A stretch of 64,000 nucleotides of DNA, from contig JAEZKD010000283.1 of NCBI GenBank assembly GCA_023415655.1, forward strand, positions 15,270 through 79,269, given 5' to 3'. Position 1 is the first letter of the stretch; each line of letters begins with the position of its first letter. The notes under the pieces were generated by a model. The model was not told where the DNA came from and searched no databases. It saw only the letters and a list, made by a program, of their open reading frames with translations. Below, one piece after another: positions 17,469 through 29,361 of this stretch. The position numbers were made by a program, and so were the translations under genes. Origin of the DNA: Bacillota bacterium (lineage in GTDB: Bacteria; Bacillota; Clostridia; Lachnospirales; Lachnospiraceae).

Positions 17469-18125
17469 TTACTTATCTTTATAGTGATGGGCTTGCTCTA
17501 ACATCATATCCTTCACTTTCATCAAACGAATCTGAGTGGAGCGTTCATTCTCATCTAACTTCATCACAATATATTTGATCTTTTGTTCCATATCAGGAAT
17601 CATTACATGCTCTAAAGCATTTACTCTTCGTCTTGTCTTCTCAATCTCTGATGCCATCAGCTGACAGGACTTTTCTACTTCCGCTAAACGTAACATATCA
17701 GGTAAGAGATCTGCTAACGATTTCACTGCATCATCAAGATCACTTGAAGTATAGGCAAATCCATAACAATAGATATCATTGGGGTCCGCTGTTCTTGTGC
17801 TAATATCAAATACAGGAATATCAACACTCATAACATTTTTTGTCGAAGATGTTAGATATACTTCCTGACGTGGTGACATCAAAGCAACATTTAATACTTC
17901 TTCCTCCATATTAGCACGCGCTAATACAAGATTTTTATTCGCTGCCTGAATTCCCTGTTCTACCTTTTCACGTAAGCTTTTATTCTCACGGATTAAGTCA
18001 AGAAACTGACGCATCAGTTCATCTCGTTTATCCTTTAATAGTTTATGACCACGTCTTGCAGTAACCAGCTTTTTTTTGAGTCTGGTTAACTCCATTCTGG
18101 TTGGATTTACTTGTGTCCCAGCCAC
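17469..18125 (-). CDS. atpD: V-type ATP synthase/ATPase subunit D
   Basis: A 218-residue central-stalk subunit: two long coiled-coil helices at the ends (N-terminal VNPTRMELTRLKKKLVTARRG, the family signature, and C-terminal ASEIEKTRRRVNALEHVMIP) flanking a globular middle. It forms the rotating shaft inside the A3B3 hexamer. The start is a GTG at 18125 with AGGAGG 9 bases upstream. It is the last gene of the operon, 30 bases after B, followed by a terminator. Confidence 0.95.
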   Translation of the reverse strand: MAGTQVNPTRMELTRLKKKLVTARRGHKLLKDKRDELMRQFLDLIRENKSLREKVEQGIQAANKNLVLARANMEEEVLNVALMSPRQEVYLTSSTKNVMSVDIPVFDISTRTADPNDIYCYGFAYTSSDLDDAVKSLADLLPDMLRLAEVEKSCQLMASEIEKTRRRVNALEHVMIPDMEQKIKYIVMKLDENERSTQIRLMKVKDMMLEQAHHYKDK

Positions 18126-18155
18126 TCTTTGATACCTCCTTTCCTACGAATTATT

Positions 18156-19532
18156 TTATTTCGCTGGATGATAATAGGTATCCAAGAATTCATCCTTAAT
18201 ACGTTTTAACTCTGCACGAGGTAGGATTCCAAGAAGCTTCCAACCGATTTCTAAGGTTTCTTCAATGCCTCGATTCGCCTCAAAACCTTGGGAAACATAT
18301 TCCTTCTCAAAACGCTCTGCAAACTCTGCATACAACTTATCAATCTCAGTTAACGCAGCTTCACCAAGTACAACCATCAATTCCTTTGCTTCCTTACCAC
18401 GAGCATAAGCTGCAAATAGCTGATTCATCGTGTTGGCATGGTCCGCACGTGTCTTTCCTGCTCCAATTCCTTTGTCCTTTAGACGGGATAAGCTTGGAAG
18501 CACATCGATTGGAGGTGTAACACCCTGACGATGAAGCTCACGGCTAAGAATAATCTGTCCCTCAGTAATATACCCAGTTAAGTCTGGTATTGGATGTGTC
18601 TTATCATCTTCTGGCATAGTCAGAATTGGAATCATTGTAATACTACCTTGTTTTCCTTTTAAACGGCCTGCGCGTTCATATAAAGAAGCTAAGTCAGTAT
18701 ACATATATCCTGGATAACCACGACGTCCTGGCACCTCTTTACGAGCTGCAGAAACCTCACGAAGGGAGTCTGCATAGTTAGTGATATCTGTAAGGATTAC
18801 TAATACATGCATACCTTTTTCAAAAGCTAAATATTCTGCTGCTGTTAATGCCATACGAGGAGTAGCGATACGCTCAACAGCAGGGTCATTTGCTAAATTG
18901 ATGAACATAACCGAACGATCAATCGCACCTGTTTCACGGAAGCTTTCCGTAAAAAAGTTAGCTTCCTCGAATGTAATACCCATGGCTGCAAATACAACCG
19001 CAAATGGTTCATTCGTTCCACGTACCTTTGCTTGACGGGCAATCTGAGCTGCTAATTCTGCATGTGGAAGACCACTGGCAGAAAAGATAGGAAGCTTTTG
19101 ACCACGTACTAACGTATTTAATCCGTCAATAGCTGATACTCCCGTTTGAATAAATTCCTGAGGATAATTTCTCGCAGCTGGATTCATTGGAAGACCGTTG
19201 ACATCCATTCTCTTTTCAGGAAGAATCTCAGGTCCATCATCCATTGGACGTCCAAGACCATCGAATACACGACTTAACATATCTTCCGATACCCCAAGTT
19301 CCATCGATCTACCTAGGAATCGAACTTTACTATCTGCAAGATTGATACCAGTAGAACTTTCAAACAACTGTACTAATGCATTCCCACCGTTGATTTCTAA
19401 CACTTTACAACGACGTTTTTCACCACTGGATAATTCGATTTCACCGAGTTCGTTGTAGGATACATTCTCAACACCCTTAACAAGCATGAGAGGACCAGCA
19501 ACTTCCTGTATGGTTCTATACTCTTTTGGCAT
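18156..19532 (-). CDS. atpB: V-type ATPase regulatory subunit B
   Basis: A 458-residue non-catalytic subunit of the A3B3 headpiece. It has the RecA-like fold of subunit A but no P-loop at the equivalent place ([16 protein letters not shown]), as expected for B. Conserved [24 protein letters not shown] and YERAGR segments are present. The ATG at 19532 lies three bases after the A stop, and its AGGAGG ribosome-binding site is inside the end of the A gene, so translation is probably coupled and A:B kept equal. Confidence 0.97.
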   Translation of the reverse strand: MPKEYRTIQEVAGPLMLVKGVENVSYNELGEIELSSGEKRRCKVLEINGGNALVQLFESSTGINLADSKVRFLGRSMELGVSEDMLSRVFDGLGRPMDDGPEILPEKRMDVNGLPMNPAARNYPQEFIQTGVSAIDGLNTLVRGQKLPIFSASGLPHAELAAQIARQAKVRGTNEPFAVVFAAMGITFEEANFFTESFRETGAIDRSVMFINLANDPAVERIATPRMALTAAEYLAFEKGMHVLVILTDITNYADSLREVSAARKEVPGRRGYPGYMYTDLASLYERAGRLKGKQGSITMIPILTMPEDDKTHPIPDLTGYITEGQIILSRELHRQGVTPPIDVLPSLSRLKDKGIGAGKTRADHANTMNQLFAAYARGKEAKELMVVLGEAALTEIDKLYAEFAERFEKEYVSQGFEANRGIEETLEIGWKLLGILPRAELKRIKDEFLDTYYHPAK

Positions 19533-19535
19533 AAC

Positions 19536-21302
19536 TTAGTCCTCCTTTCCCTTAAGTTCTTGCATCTGGCGATGAAGTTCTGTAATGATAGATTCATATT
19601 CAGTATCCAAATCCATCTCTTTTGTATATTTATAACGTCCGATTCTTTCACGAACAGGAAGCATGGAAATCTTATCAATGGATGCTCCTTCTTTTAAACC
19701 AGCCAATGTAATATCATAGAATTGTAACACAAGTTTCATCATACGGAACTGTTTCCCAAGAGATGAATAGGTATCCACTTCATGGAATGCATCCTGATGA
19801 AGGAAGTCTTCACGAATTGAACGAGCAACCTCTAGCTTCAAACGATCTGGTGCTGAAAGTGCATCCATACCAACCAATTGTACAATTTCTTGTAAGCCTG
19901 CTTCATCACTTAACAAAGCCATAATTCTTGCTCGGCATCCTGTCCAATCCCCATTTGCCTCTTGATTGAACCATTTCGCCATATTATTCACATAGAGCGA
20001 ATAACTAGTAAGCCAGTTAATCGCTGGGAAATGTCGTTTATAAGCGAGTGAAGAATCCAATCCCCAGAATACCTTAACAATACGAAGTGTTGCTTGTGAT
20101 ACTGGTTCTGAGATATCACCACCAGGAGGAGATACTGCACCAATAACAGACAATGCTCCTTCTCTTCCATCACTACCTTTAGAGATTACACGTCCAGCAC
20201 GCTCATAAAATTGTGCCAAACGGCTTCCTAAGTACGCTGGATAACCTTCCTCACCAGGCATTTCCTCAAGACGTCCACTCATTTCACGCAAGGCTTCTGC
20301 CCAACGTGAAGTAGAATCTGCCATCAATGCTACGGAATAGCCCATATCACGGAAGTATTCTGCAATGGTAATACCTACATAAATCGAGGCTTCACGTGCA
20401 GCTACTGGCATATCGGAAGTATTTGCAATCAACACGGTACGTTCCATCAGAGAATGACCTGATTTTGGATCCTTTAACTCAGGAAACTCATTTAAAACGT
20501 CCGTCATCTCATTTCCACGTTCTCCACATCCAATGTACACTACAATGTCTGCTTCCGCCCATTTTGCTAACTGATGCTGAACTACTGTCTTTCCACTACC
20601 AAAAGGTCCCGGAACTGCTGCAACACCACCCTTTGCAATTGGGAAAAGTGCATCGATAACTCTTTGTCCAGTAATCAATGGCATATCTGGAGATAGCTTC
20701 TTTTCATAAGGTCTACCCACACGAACTGGCCACTTTTGTAACATTGTGATATTAACGGTGGTACCATCTTCTTTTTCTAATACTGCAACTGTATCGGTAA
20801 GCGTGTAATCGCCTTCATGAATGGATTGAATGGTACCTTCTAACCCATTTGGTATCATAATCTTTTGCGTTACGATTATTGTTTCTTTCACTGTACCAAT
20901 GATATCTCCACCAGAAACTTTAGTTCCTGCTGTGATTGTAGGTACAAAATGCCAAACACTATCTCTTTTTAATGCTGGTATCTCTACACCACGTGTCAAG
21001 TTATTGCCCGTTTGGTTCATAATCTCAACCAAAGGTCTTTGGATACCATCAAAAATACTTCCCATTAGTCCAGGTCCCAACTCTACCGAAAGTGGTGCCC
21101 CTGTAGATTCTACTGGTTCCCCAGGTCCTAAGCCAGAGGTTTCTTCGTATACCTGAATCGATGCCTCATCTCCATGAATTTCGATAATTTCACCGATGAG
21201 ACGTTGATTACTTACACGAACCACATCGAACATATTGGCATCTCGCATACCTTGTGCAATGACTAATGGTCCAGCAACTTTTTTAATTGTCCCTTTACTC
21301 AA
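19536..21302 (-). CDS. atpA: V-type ATPase catalytic subunit A
   Basis: A 588-residue catalytic subunit. N-terminal barrel ([17 protein letters not shown]), the V-type-specific non-homologous insert (about 110-190), then the P-loop GPFGSGKT (about 232-239), catalytic CGERGNEMT and [27 protein letters not shown]. It hydrolyses ATP to drive rotation. A TTG start at 21302 is proposed because AGGTG lies about 6 bases upstream and relatives begin at this MSKGTIKK position; an in-frame GTG at 21311 overlaps that site. Confidence 0.95.
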   Translation of the reverse strand: MSKGTIKKVAGPLVIAQGMRDANMFDVVRVSNQRLIGEIIEIHGDEASIQVYEETSGLGPGEPVESTGAPLSVELGPGLMGSIFDGIQRPLVEIMNQTGNNLTRGVEIPALKRDSVWHFVPTITAGTKVSGGDIIGTVKETIIVTQKIMIPNGLEGTIQSIHEGDYTLTDTVAVLEKEDGTTVNITMLQKWPVRVGRPYEKKLSPDMPLITGQRVIDALFPIAKGGVAAVPGPFGSGKTVVQHQLAKWAEADIVVYIGCGERGNEMTDVLNEFPELKDPKSGHSLMERTVLIANTSDMPVAAREASIYVGITIAEYFRDMGYSVALMADSTSRWAEALREMSGRLEEMPGEEGYPAYLGSRLAQFYERAGRVISKGSDGREGALSVIGAVSPPGGDISEPVSQATLRIVKVFWGLDSSLAYKRHFPAINWLTSYSLYVNNMAKWFNQEANGDWTGCRARIMALLSDEAGLQEIVQLVGMDALSAPDRLKLEVARSIREDFLHQDAFHEVDTYSSLGKQFRMMKLVLQFYDITLAGLKEGASIDKISMLPVRERIGRYKYTKEMDLDTEYESIITELHRQMQELKGKED

Positions 21303-21376
21303 TCTTTTCACCTGCTTTTTCTAATTTTAATTATGCTCTATGTATCTGATCATCTAATTCATCTACTTTTTTACAA

Positions 21377-21700
21377 TTACTCATTAAATATAATATCCGA
21401 ACCAACTGCCTGCTCCACTAATTTCTTCAATGCATTGACCGAAGCTCCAGTATTCCCTGATACCCCTGGAATTGGTATGATTGCTGGAAGTATTTGATTA
21501 CGATATCGTTCGATTTCAGGAGCAAGAACTTCTTGCATCGCTTCGGTCAGATAGATAATCGCATAATCTCTCTCTGCAAGTTTTCTAAGGAGTAAAGCAG
21601 CCTCTTCGTTATTCATGGAATCCGTCGGGAAGGTATCCAGTCCTAGTGCAGCCAGAGCATAAATACTATCCCGGTTTCCTAACACTGCAATTTTATACAT
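21377..21700 (-). CDS. atpF: V-type ATPase subunit F
   Basis: A 107-residue Rossmann-like central-stalk subunit: MYKIAVLGNRDSIYALAALG is the family N-terminus, and IIYLTEAMQEVL and LPAIIPIPG follow. It binds subunit D in the rotor. The start overlaps the end of the C gene by 8 bases, with GAGGG 6 bases upstream. A 74-base gap separates it from A. Confidence 0.93.
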   Translation of the reverse strand: MYKIAVLGNRDSIYALAALGLDTFPTDSMNNEEAALLLRKLAERDYAIIYLTEAMQEVLAPEIERYRNQILPAIIPIPGVSGNTGASVNALKKLVEQAVGSDIIFNE

Positions 21701-22658
21701 ACATTTCCCTCAATCTTTCCTGTATGGACTCCTCAGACAGATCATTCAACTTGCCAGATAAAAGAATCCTTACACACTTGATTTCATTCTCACGTGCTAA
21801 AACATAAGCTGCTAATGGTTCTATGGTAAATGGATTATATTTTTGTGGTTTGATATACTCAATCATTTTATCATCGCACCATTTTTCAAAAGCAGATGGA
21901 GAAGTCTTAATTGCTTCTATGGCGTCTGCATACACGGTTGTCTCTAAATATTCGTAAATTGCATCGACCCCATGAAGAACCGCCTCTCTTAATGCATCAA
22001 TGTCCAAAGTATCGCATGCAGCTAAGGCTTGTTTTAAGAATTCTGCGGATTTGTTCGTCTTGCAACTTCGAATTGCAATGTTAATATCGGCAGCTACTAC
22101 CTTTAGTCTCGCGTAACCAAGGAATATTTCCTTCTTTGAACGTATGCCTGCTTTCAAGGTCATCTCTAAGGAAGCTTTATCAAGGATGACATCACATAAC
22201 TGACTATCACGAGATTTTAACGCAACCTCATAAGCTCTTTGTCCGCATTCCTGCATATATTCTGGAAGACTCTTAAAATCATTATGTTTCACTGCCTCAT
22301 AAATGATCTTAGGATCCATCGTCCCATTCGATTTATAAATATTAGGCACTTCTTCCGAGTTACAAACCTGCTTAATGGCTGCTTTTAAATTATGAAAGTC
22401 GTTTTCGTATAAGAATACATCAAAGACAGACATATCTTCTACTAGTTCCTTCATTAAGGCCCAAGTCTTTTCTCTCTCCTTGGTCAGAAATTCCTCTGGC
22501 TGCTTACCTTCGCAATCCCAACCTTTGTCCGACAGTATTCTAAGACAATCTTCATAATTCTTGCAAGCAATTAATTGCTCCATTGTCTTATGACTTAACA
22601 AAGACATTTCCTTCGAACGAATGCGCGCGACTGCATATATGTACTGATTTTCTGCCAT
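21693..22658 (-). CDS. atpC: V-type ATPase subunit C (AC39/d type)
   Basis: A 321-residue, helix-rich, funnel-shaped subunit that joins the central shaft to the K ring. YIYAVARIRSKEMSLL opens it as in relatives. The ATG at 22658 is chosen: GGAG lies 7 bases upstream, whereas the longer open frame runs through a hairpin-rich spacer (22677-22752) and gives an atypical basic leader. The C-terminal part contains the PLAAYVLARENEIKCVRIL motif. Confidence 0.93.
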   Translation of the reverse strand: MAENQYIYAVARIRSKEMSLLSHKTMEQLIACKNYEDCLRILSDKGWDCEGKQPEEFLTKEREKTWALMKELVEDMSVFDVFLYENDFHNLKAAIKQVCNSEEVPNIYKSNGTMDPKIIYEAVKHNDFKSLPEYMQECGQRAYEVALKSRDSQLCDVILDKASLEMTLKAGIRSKKEIFLGYARLKVVAADINIAIRSCKTNKSAEFLKQALAACDTLDIDALREAVLHGVDAIYEYLETTVYADAIEAIKTSPSAFEKWCDDKMIEYIKPQKYNPFTIEPLAAYVLARENEIKCVRILLSGKLNDLSEESIQERLREMYV

Positions 22659-22676
22659 TGTTTTTCTCCATTCCCG

Positions 22677-22752
22677 CGCTTGATTTTGCGCAAGCGAAGT
22701 CTGTTTGCGCGTGCACAGACTTGCTCTCTGCATTGTTTGTCAATGACAGAGC
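22677..22752 (-). other. Cluster of three hairpins between subunits E and C
   Basis: In the 97-base spacer three inverted repeats follow one another: CGCTTG/CAAGCG (22677-22682, 22691-22696), AGTCTG/CAGACT (22698-22703, 22716-22721) and GCTCT/AGAGC (22723-22727, 22748-22752). The stretch is GC-rich against an AT-rich background and without T runs, so it is not an ordinary terminator. A role in mRNA processing or stoichiometry is inferred. Confidence 0.5.
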
Positions 22753-22755
22753 ATT

Positions 22756-23337
22756 CTAGTCTTTCTTAAATATTATTGTTGTAATTTGGTCTTGTAAGGA
22801 CTCTTTCGAAGCAGCAAACAACGCTTCCAAAGAACAATTTTCTCCTACTTTCCCATAAACAAGGATAAATCCACCATCGATATTCCTTGTATCTGTTGAA
22901 ATCACTATGTTCTGTTCTTTTAATGCCGAAACAAATGCGTCCGGTACCCGATCCAAATCTCTTTTTGAAAGTAATATCATACTTTCTTTTAGCAATGCAT
23001 AACGCTTTACCATATGTAATAATGTATCAAAATATTCTTTGTCTGGAAGGTTAAGAATTGATTGCTTTGCTCCTTCCATCATCTCTTGAATGATTTGCTG
23101 TTTTGCTTCTAACAGCATCTTCTTCTTCAAAAGATTCGCTGCAGCCTCTCCGCGGTTTTGCAACAGCTCCACCTCTTGATTGGTTTCTTGTTGTAGCTCA
23201 GCAAACCTTTCATCTCTCTCTTTTTTTGCATTGGCAAGTATCTCATTTACCTCCGACTGGGTTCTTGCAAGTGCTTCGTCGGAAGCTTTCTTTGCCTCCT
23301 GCTTAATTTCATCTATGATTTTATCCAGTCCGGTCAT
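22756..23337 (-). CDS. atpE: V-type ATPase subunit E (peripheral stalk)
   Basis: A 193-residue stalk subunit. The N-terminal half (1-100) is one long charged helix with alternating Glu/Lys and Ala (KKASDEALARTQSEVNEILANA), made to coil with the G/H subunit; the C-terminal half is a globular alpha/beta head that contacts B (LDRVPDAFVSALKEQ...GGFILVYGKVGENCSLEALF). AGGAGA lies 8 bases before the ATG. Confidence 0.92.
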   Translation of the reverse strand: MTGLDKIIDEIKQEAKKASDEALARTQSEVNEILANAKKERDERFAELQQETNQEVELLQNRGEAAANLLKKKMLLEAKQQIIQEMMEGAKQSILNLPDKEYFDTLLHMVKRYALLKESMILLSKRDLDRVPDAFVSALKEQNIVISTDTRNIDGGFILVYGKVGENCSLEALFAASKESLQDQITTIIFKKD

Positions 23338-23385
23338 TGATCTCTTCTCCTAACTGTTGCTCTAACCGATAGTTTCACGCCTAAT

Positions 23386-25874
<2,489 letters not shown>

Positions 25875-25916
25875 AAACTACTTACCTCCTTTACTTATTA
25901 TTATTTATCCTATTAC

Positions 25917-26225
25917 TTACACCAGTTCCTTTATCATAATCTGGTATACTTCAGCCCTTTTGCAAGCTGCTTGTTCCTTCAATAACTTAACTTCTTCAAA
26001 CGCTTGTTTCTTAGCCTTTTCAAGTAACACTTCATTCTGTTTAACCACAGCTTGTAAGGCTTTTTCACGTTCTTCAATTACTTTCTCCTGTAACTCGTTT
26101 TCTAGAATAACTACTTGTTGTTTAGCCTCCTCCATCATTTGTTCCTGCTTTTTTGCAGTTTCTTTGGCAAGCTTAGTAGCATCAGTTTCAGCTTGCTTTA
26201 CAGCCTGAATAGTATCTTTGACCAC
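25917..26225 (-). CDS. V-type ATPase peripheral stalk subunit G/H
   Basis: About 102 residues, almost entirely one charged coiled-coil helix (VKQAETDATKLAKETAKKQE, EEREKALQAVVKQNEVLLEK). It is the first gene of the operon, the place of the G/H-type stalk subunit (NtpF in E. hirae, AhaH in archaea), partner of E. The start is a GTG at 26225 with GAGGT 7 bases upstream; an in-frame GTG nine bases earlier is too close to that site. Low sequence conservation in this family makes position the main evidence. Confidence 0.85.
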   Translation of the reverse strand: MVKDTIQAVKQAETDATKLAKETAKKQEQMMEEAKQQVVILENELQEKVIEEREKALQAVVKQNEVLLEKAKKQAFEEVKLLKEQAACKRAEVYQIMIKELV

Positions 26226-26261
26226 GATTCTCACCTCAATTTGTTGTAAATTTGTATTCTT

Positions 26262-26290
26262 ATTATACTTAAAAATACAGAAATCTTCAA
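26262..26290 (-). promoter_or_regulatory. Promoter of the V-ATPase operon
   Basis: Minus strand TTGAAG (26285-26290), 17-base spacer, TATAAT (26262-26267), giving a leader of about 30 bases before the first GTG. Confidence 0.7.
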
Positions 26291-26578
26291 TATACTACAT
26301 GTAAATTTTGTATTATTTTCTAATTATTTTTAAATTTTACATATCTTAGCAAATTTATACACTGCCAATTCTAACACAAATCCAATCTTATTAACAATCC
26401 ATCTCTCCCTCCAATCAAAATAAAGAAGTAAAGTTTCATACCCTTGATTAAAATGCTACAATAAAGATAGATCCCTTCTTTCTAATATAGACTATAAAAT
26501 GAAAATGAGAGAAAAAGTCGGGCAAATCCAAAGAAAGAGTTGTATGTTAAATATATCTTAAGAGATGGAGGATAGACA
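26291..26578. other. Rest of the ATPase/AraC divergent intergenic region
   Basis: Very AT-rich. A weak plus-strand -35-like TTGATT followed 17 bases later by ATAGAT lies near 26445-26475 and may drive the AraC-GyrI gene. No gene or stable RNA structure recognised. Confidence 0.35.
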
Positions 26579-27925
26579 TTGAACTACTATGAAAGAATTC
26601 AAAAATCAGTTGATTTTATTGAATGTAATCTTGAAAATCATATTGTGGTAGAAGACATGGCTAAAGAGGCATATATGTCGATATCCAATTTTTATCGACT
26701 ATTCTTTGCAATTACTGGATTTCAAGCAAAGGAATATATGATTTATCGAAGAGTGAGCCAAGCAGCACGTGAATTAAAGGACACTCATGCTAAGGTAATT
26801 GATCTTGCCGTTAAGTTCGCCTATGATAGTCCAGATGCATTTTCAAGAATCTTTAAGAAGATCACCGGTTATTCTCCAAGTACCTATGCGCAAGGTAACG
26901 AATCATATGTATTTGAAAGGATAAATGTGATGGAAAAATATTTTGAAACTACGGATGATGAAATGCTGGAAAAGTACCCAGATATTAAGATTATACATAC
27001 CCTACCTGATATGCGTGTTGCTTACTACTGCTATTATGGAACAGAACCTGAAGATGGTGCATTTGAAGTGATGAGAGATTGGATTCTTAAAAATAAAATT
27101 GACTTTAAGAATGAGAACTATCGAATCTTTGGTTACAATGCACCAGATTCTGATCCTTCCTCTAAGGAATACGGCTACGAGGTTTGTATCACGATTCCAG
27201 ATAACTTAAAGGTTGAGGATAATTTAGTGAAAACGAAGGTACTACAAGGTGGCCTCTTTGCCATTGTCTCAATTAGTCCTTGCAATGATCTTGGAGATGA
27301 GATTATGAAAGGCTGGAAACGATTTATGAAATGGCTCGAGGGAAGTAAATATATCTATGGAGAATGTCAATGGTTGGAGGAACATCTAGGTTTTGGCGAT
27401 CAATTCGAGCATTTGGGTGGTGTTGACTTGTATCTCCCAATCCTTCCAAAAGCATACTTAGAAGATATTGAGGTGATTCCAGAGCACATCCTACCTTTTA
27501 CAGTAGCTACTTTTACAGGAACGGGCAAAAATGCTGAACAGATTGCAAGGAATTACATGTTTGAGTGGGCAATCAAACAAGGGATTGACTTTTCTAGTGA
27601 ACAAGTAAGAGTATTTTCTTACTATAATTACGAGCGAATTGGAACACCTGATTATTTCTACAAACTTCACATTACGATTCCAGAGTCCATGATAATTGAG
27701 GATAGTAAAATTATAAAAGAAGTATTTGAGGGTGGACAATATCTAAAGCGAACAGTAAAGTATAAAATCAATGGACAGTCATGGTTTGACTTTATAAAAA
27801 AGATTCAACATAGTCAAACCTATGATTTCGCTCCGATACCATTTATGGAAGAATATCGATTGACAAAACCTGTCATAAACATGGAAACTGAGGTTATTCA
27901 ACATATGCCAGTTCGAGAAATTTAA
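26579..27925 (+). CDS. AraC-family regulator with tandem GyrI-like effector domains
   Basis: A 448-residue regulator. The N-terminal AraC double helix-turn-helix (about 1-110; VVEDMAKEAYMSISNFYRLF and DLAVKFAYDSPDAFSRIFKK) is followed by two GyrI-like small-molecule binding domains (about 130-290 and 300-440). The two halves align with each other: YEVCITIPDNLKVED...KVLQGG with YKLHITIPESMIIED...EVFEGG. Usual relatives have one such domain. The start is TTG at 26579 with GGAGG 8 bases upstream. GyrI domains bind lipophilic or drug-like compounds; the ligand here is unknown. No target gene is obvious; autoregulation is possible. Confidence 0.88.
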   Translation: MNYYERIQKSVDFIECNLENHIVVEDMAKEAYMSISNFYRLFFAITGFQAKEYMIYRRVSQAARELKDTHAKVIDLAVKFAYDSPDAFSRIFKKITGYSPSTYAQGNESYVFERINVMEKYFETTDDEMLEKYPDIKIIHTLPDMRVAYYCYYGTEPEDGAFEVMRDWILKNKIDFKNENYRIFGYNAPDSDPSSKEYGYEVCITIPDNLKVEDNLVKTKVLQGGLFAIVSISPCNDLGDEIMKGWKRFMKWLEGSKYIYGECQWLEEHLGFGDQFEHLGGVDLYLPILPKAYLEDIEVIPEHILPFTVATFTGTGKNAEQIARNYMFEWAIKQGIDFSSEQVRVFSYYNYERIGTPDYFYKLHITIPESMIIEDSKIIKEVFEGGQYLKRTVKYKINGQSWFDFIKKIQHSQTYDFAPIPFMEEYRLTKPVINMETEVIQHMPVREI

Positions 27926-27944
27926 ATTCTTACTCATAAATTGA

Positions 27945-27987
27945 AGTTGGTTGTTGCATATATTAAGACTGCAACAGCCAACTTTTT
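27945..27987 (+). terminator. Terminator of the AraC-GyrI gene
   Basis: AGTTGGTTGTTGC (27945-27957) pairs with GCAACAGCCAACT (27971-27983) with one mismatch, then TTTTT. Confidence 0.8.
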
Positions 27988-28082
27988 AGAAGCAAACTAT
28001 CGAATTAACTCAAATTTTATATCGGTTTATATTACCAATTAACCTTCCATCCCCATATAGCCTGCACACTGACTACTATCAT

Positions 28083-28964
28083 CTATTTCATCATGAAGCT
28101 ATAAGTATGAATCACACACACAAATCCAAAGGAAGAATACAGCGAAAGCGCAGTGCGATTGATATCATCCACATTTAACTTTACTTCATAAACACCTATT
28201 CTTTGGAATGCCTGGTATAGTAATTCATCTAATATCATTTTGCCATACCCTTTTCCACGATGTTGTTCTTTCACACCGATTATCTCAATCCATACCGTTG
28301 CATCTGTATGTTCAGAAAATCGCAATGCACCATAAGCTACTACTTCTTCCTCATCAAGAATTATGTATAATTCAATCGTATCACCATTGGATTTAATTAG
28401 TTCATTGCTTGTTAAGTAGTAATCTTTAGCAATTACATCATGTAACTCTTTTACTCGTTCTTCATACTCCTTTGTATATGCGATGACAGTTCGATTCTCT
28501 ACCTTACTAATATAGTTCTCACATTTGAGCATAAGCTCTTGTTCCCCGTTCGCTTCAACATTTCCTAACATCTTCATGAGCTTTAAACATAATTCATTTT
28601 TACTATTAATATTAAAACTAAAACTGAAATTATTATATTCTTTTTTTGCTACTTCTAACATGTTTTTTGCAACTTCTAAAAAAACATCTTCTTCCCCCTC
28701 ATTGCAATCCACAAAAGGGCCCACACTATCTACTCTACGAATTTCATTGATACAAAATAGACCTAATACACCATAAAGTTCTCCTTCCTTCCAAGCTGTT
28801 ACGACTCGATTTTCTTCTTCGCATAACATAGTTTGAAAATCTTTATAAATGTGTTCCCTTTGCTTGCAGCAATATGCGATGTAATGTTCCTCCATATTAT
28901 TTCGGGCTGTTACTAATTTAGTAATAGCGTCTAAATCTTCTAGGTCGCTGATTTTATACTCCAT
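28083..28964 (-). CDS. Tandem GNAT-family N-acetyltransferase
   Basis: A 293-residue protein. The C-terminal half (about 155-293) is a full GNAT domain with the acetyl-CoA loop EQHRGKGYGKMIL (Q/RxxGxG/A) and the closing NRTALSLYSSFGF segment. The N-terminal half (1-150) has a GNAT-like fold pattern but no clear acetyl-CoA loop, so it looks like a degenerate second copy. Substrate unknown. AGGAG lies 6 bases before the ATG. Confidence 0.82.
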   Translation of the reverse strand: MEYKISDLEDLDAITKLVTARNNMEEHYIAYCCKQREHIYKDFQTMLCEEENRVVTAWKEGELYGVLGLFCINEIRRVDSVGPFVDCNEGEEDVFLEVAKNMLEVAKKEYNNFSFSFNINSKNELCLKLMKMLGNVEANGEQELMLKCENYISKVENRTVIAYTKEYEERVKELHDVIAKDYYLTSNELIKSNGDTIELYIILDEEEVVAYGALRFSEHTDATVWIEIIGVKEQHRGKGYGKMILDELLYQAFQRIGVYEVKLNVDDINRTALSLYSSFGFVCVIHTYSFMMK

Positions 28965-29361
28965 TAGATTCTCCTATCTCTTATTCTACATATTTACATT
29001 TATCTGACAGATTTACACATTACCCATAACTATTCTTTGCTTTTTATCCCAGTCATTTGGCATATCAATAACCCCATAAATAATATTCATTTTGAAAATC
29101 CTCCCTTATCCCTTTTTCTATTTTATCACCTTAATTGTACCATAAAATTATATATTTGTAATTAATTTACTTATTCGTATTAGAGTTAACAATATTACCG
29201 CCTCTGTCCAACTCCAAGTTTTCTGTTATAAGCCGATAACATATTATGGAACATTATTACATGATAATGCGTCTAATGATTAAATCAGCAAATATAACAC
29301 TTATTTTAACCAATCTTATGATTATTACTGATTCCAAAATTATATTTAGGGGGAATGATTG
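28965..29361. other. Divergent intergenic region, GNAT/VWA
   Basis: Nearly 400 AT-rich bases. It contains a 25-codon minus-strand reading frame with a good ribosome-binding site (29013-29090); otherwise no recognised structure. Confidence 0.45.
29013..29090 (-). CDS. Possible 25-residue leader peptide or small protein
   Basis: ATG at 29090 preceded by GGGAGG at 9 bases; product starts MNIIYGVIDMPNDWDKKQRI and ends with VMGNV. It lies about 48 bases upstream of the GNAT gene on the same strand. It could be a leader peptide, a small protein or a chance frame; no homology is recognised. Confidence 0.25.
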   Translation of the reverse strand: MNIIYGVIDMPNDWDKKQRIVMGNV

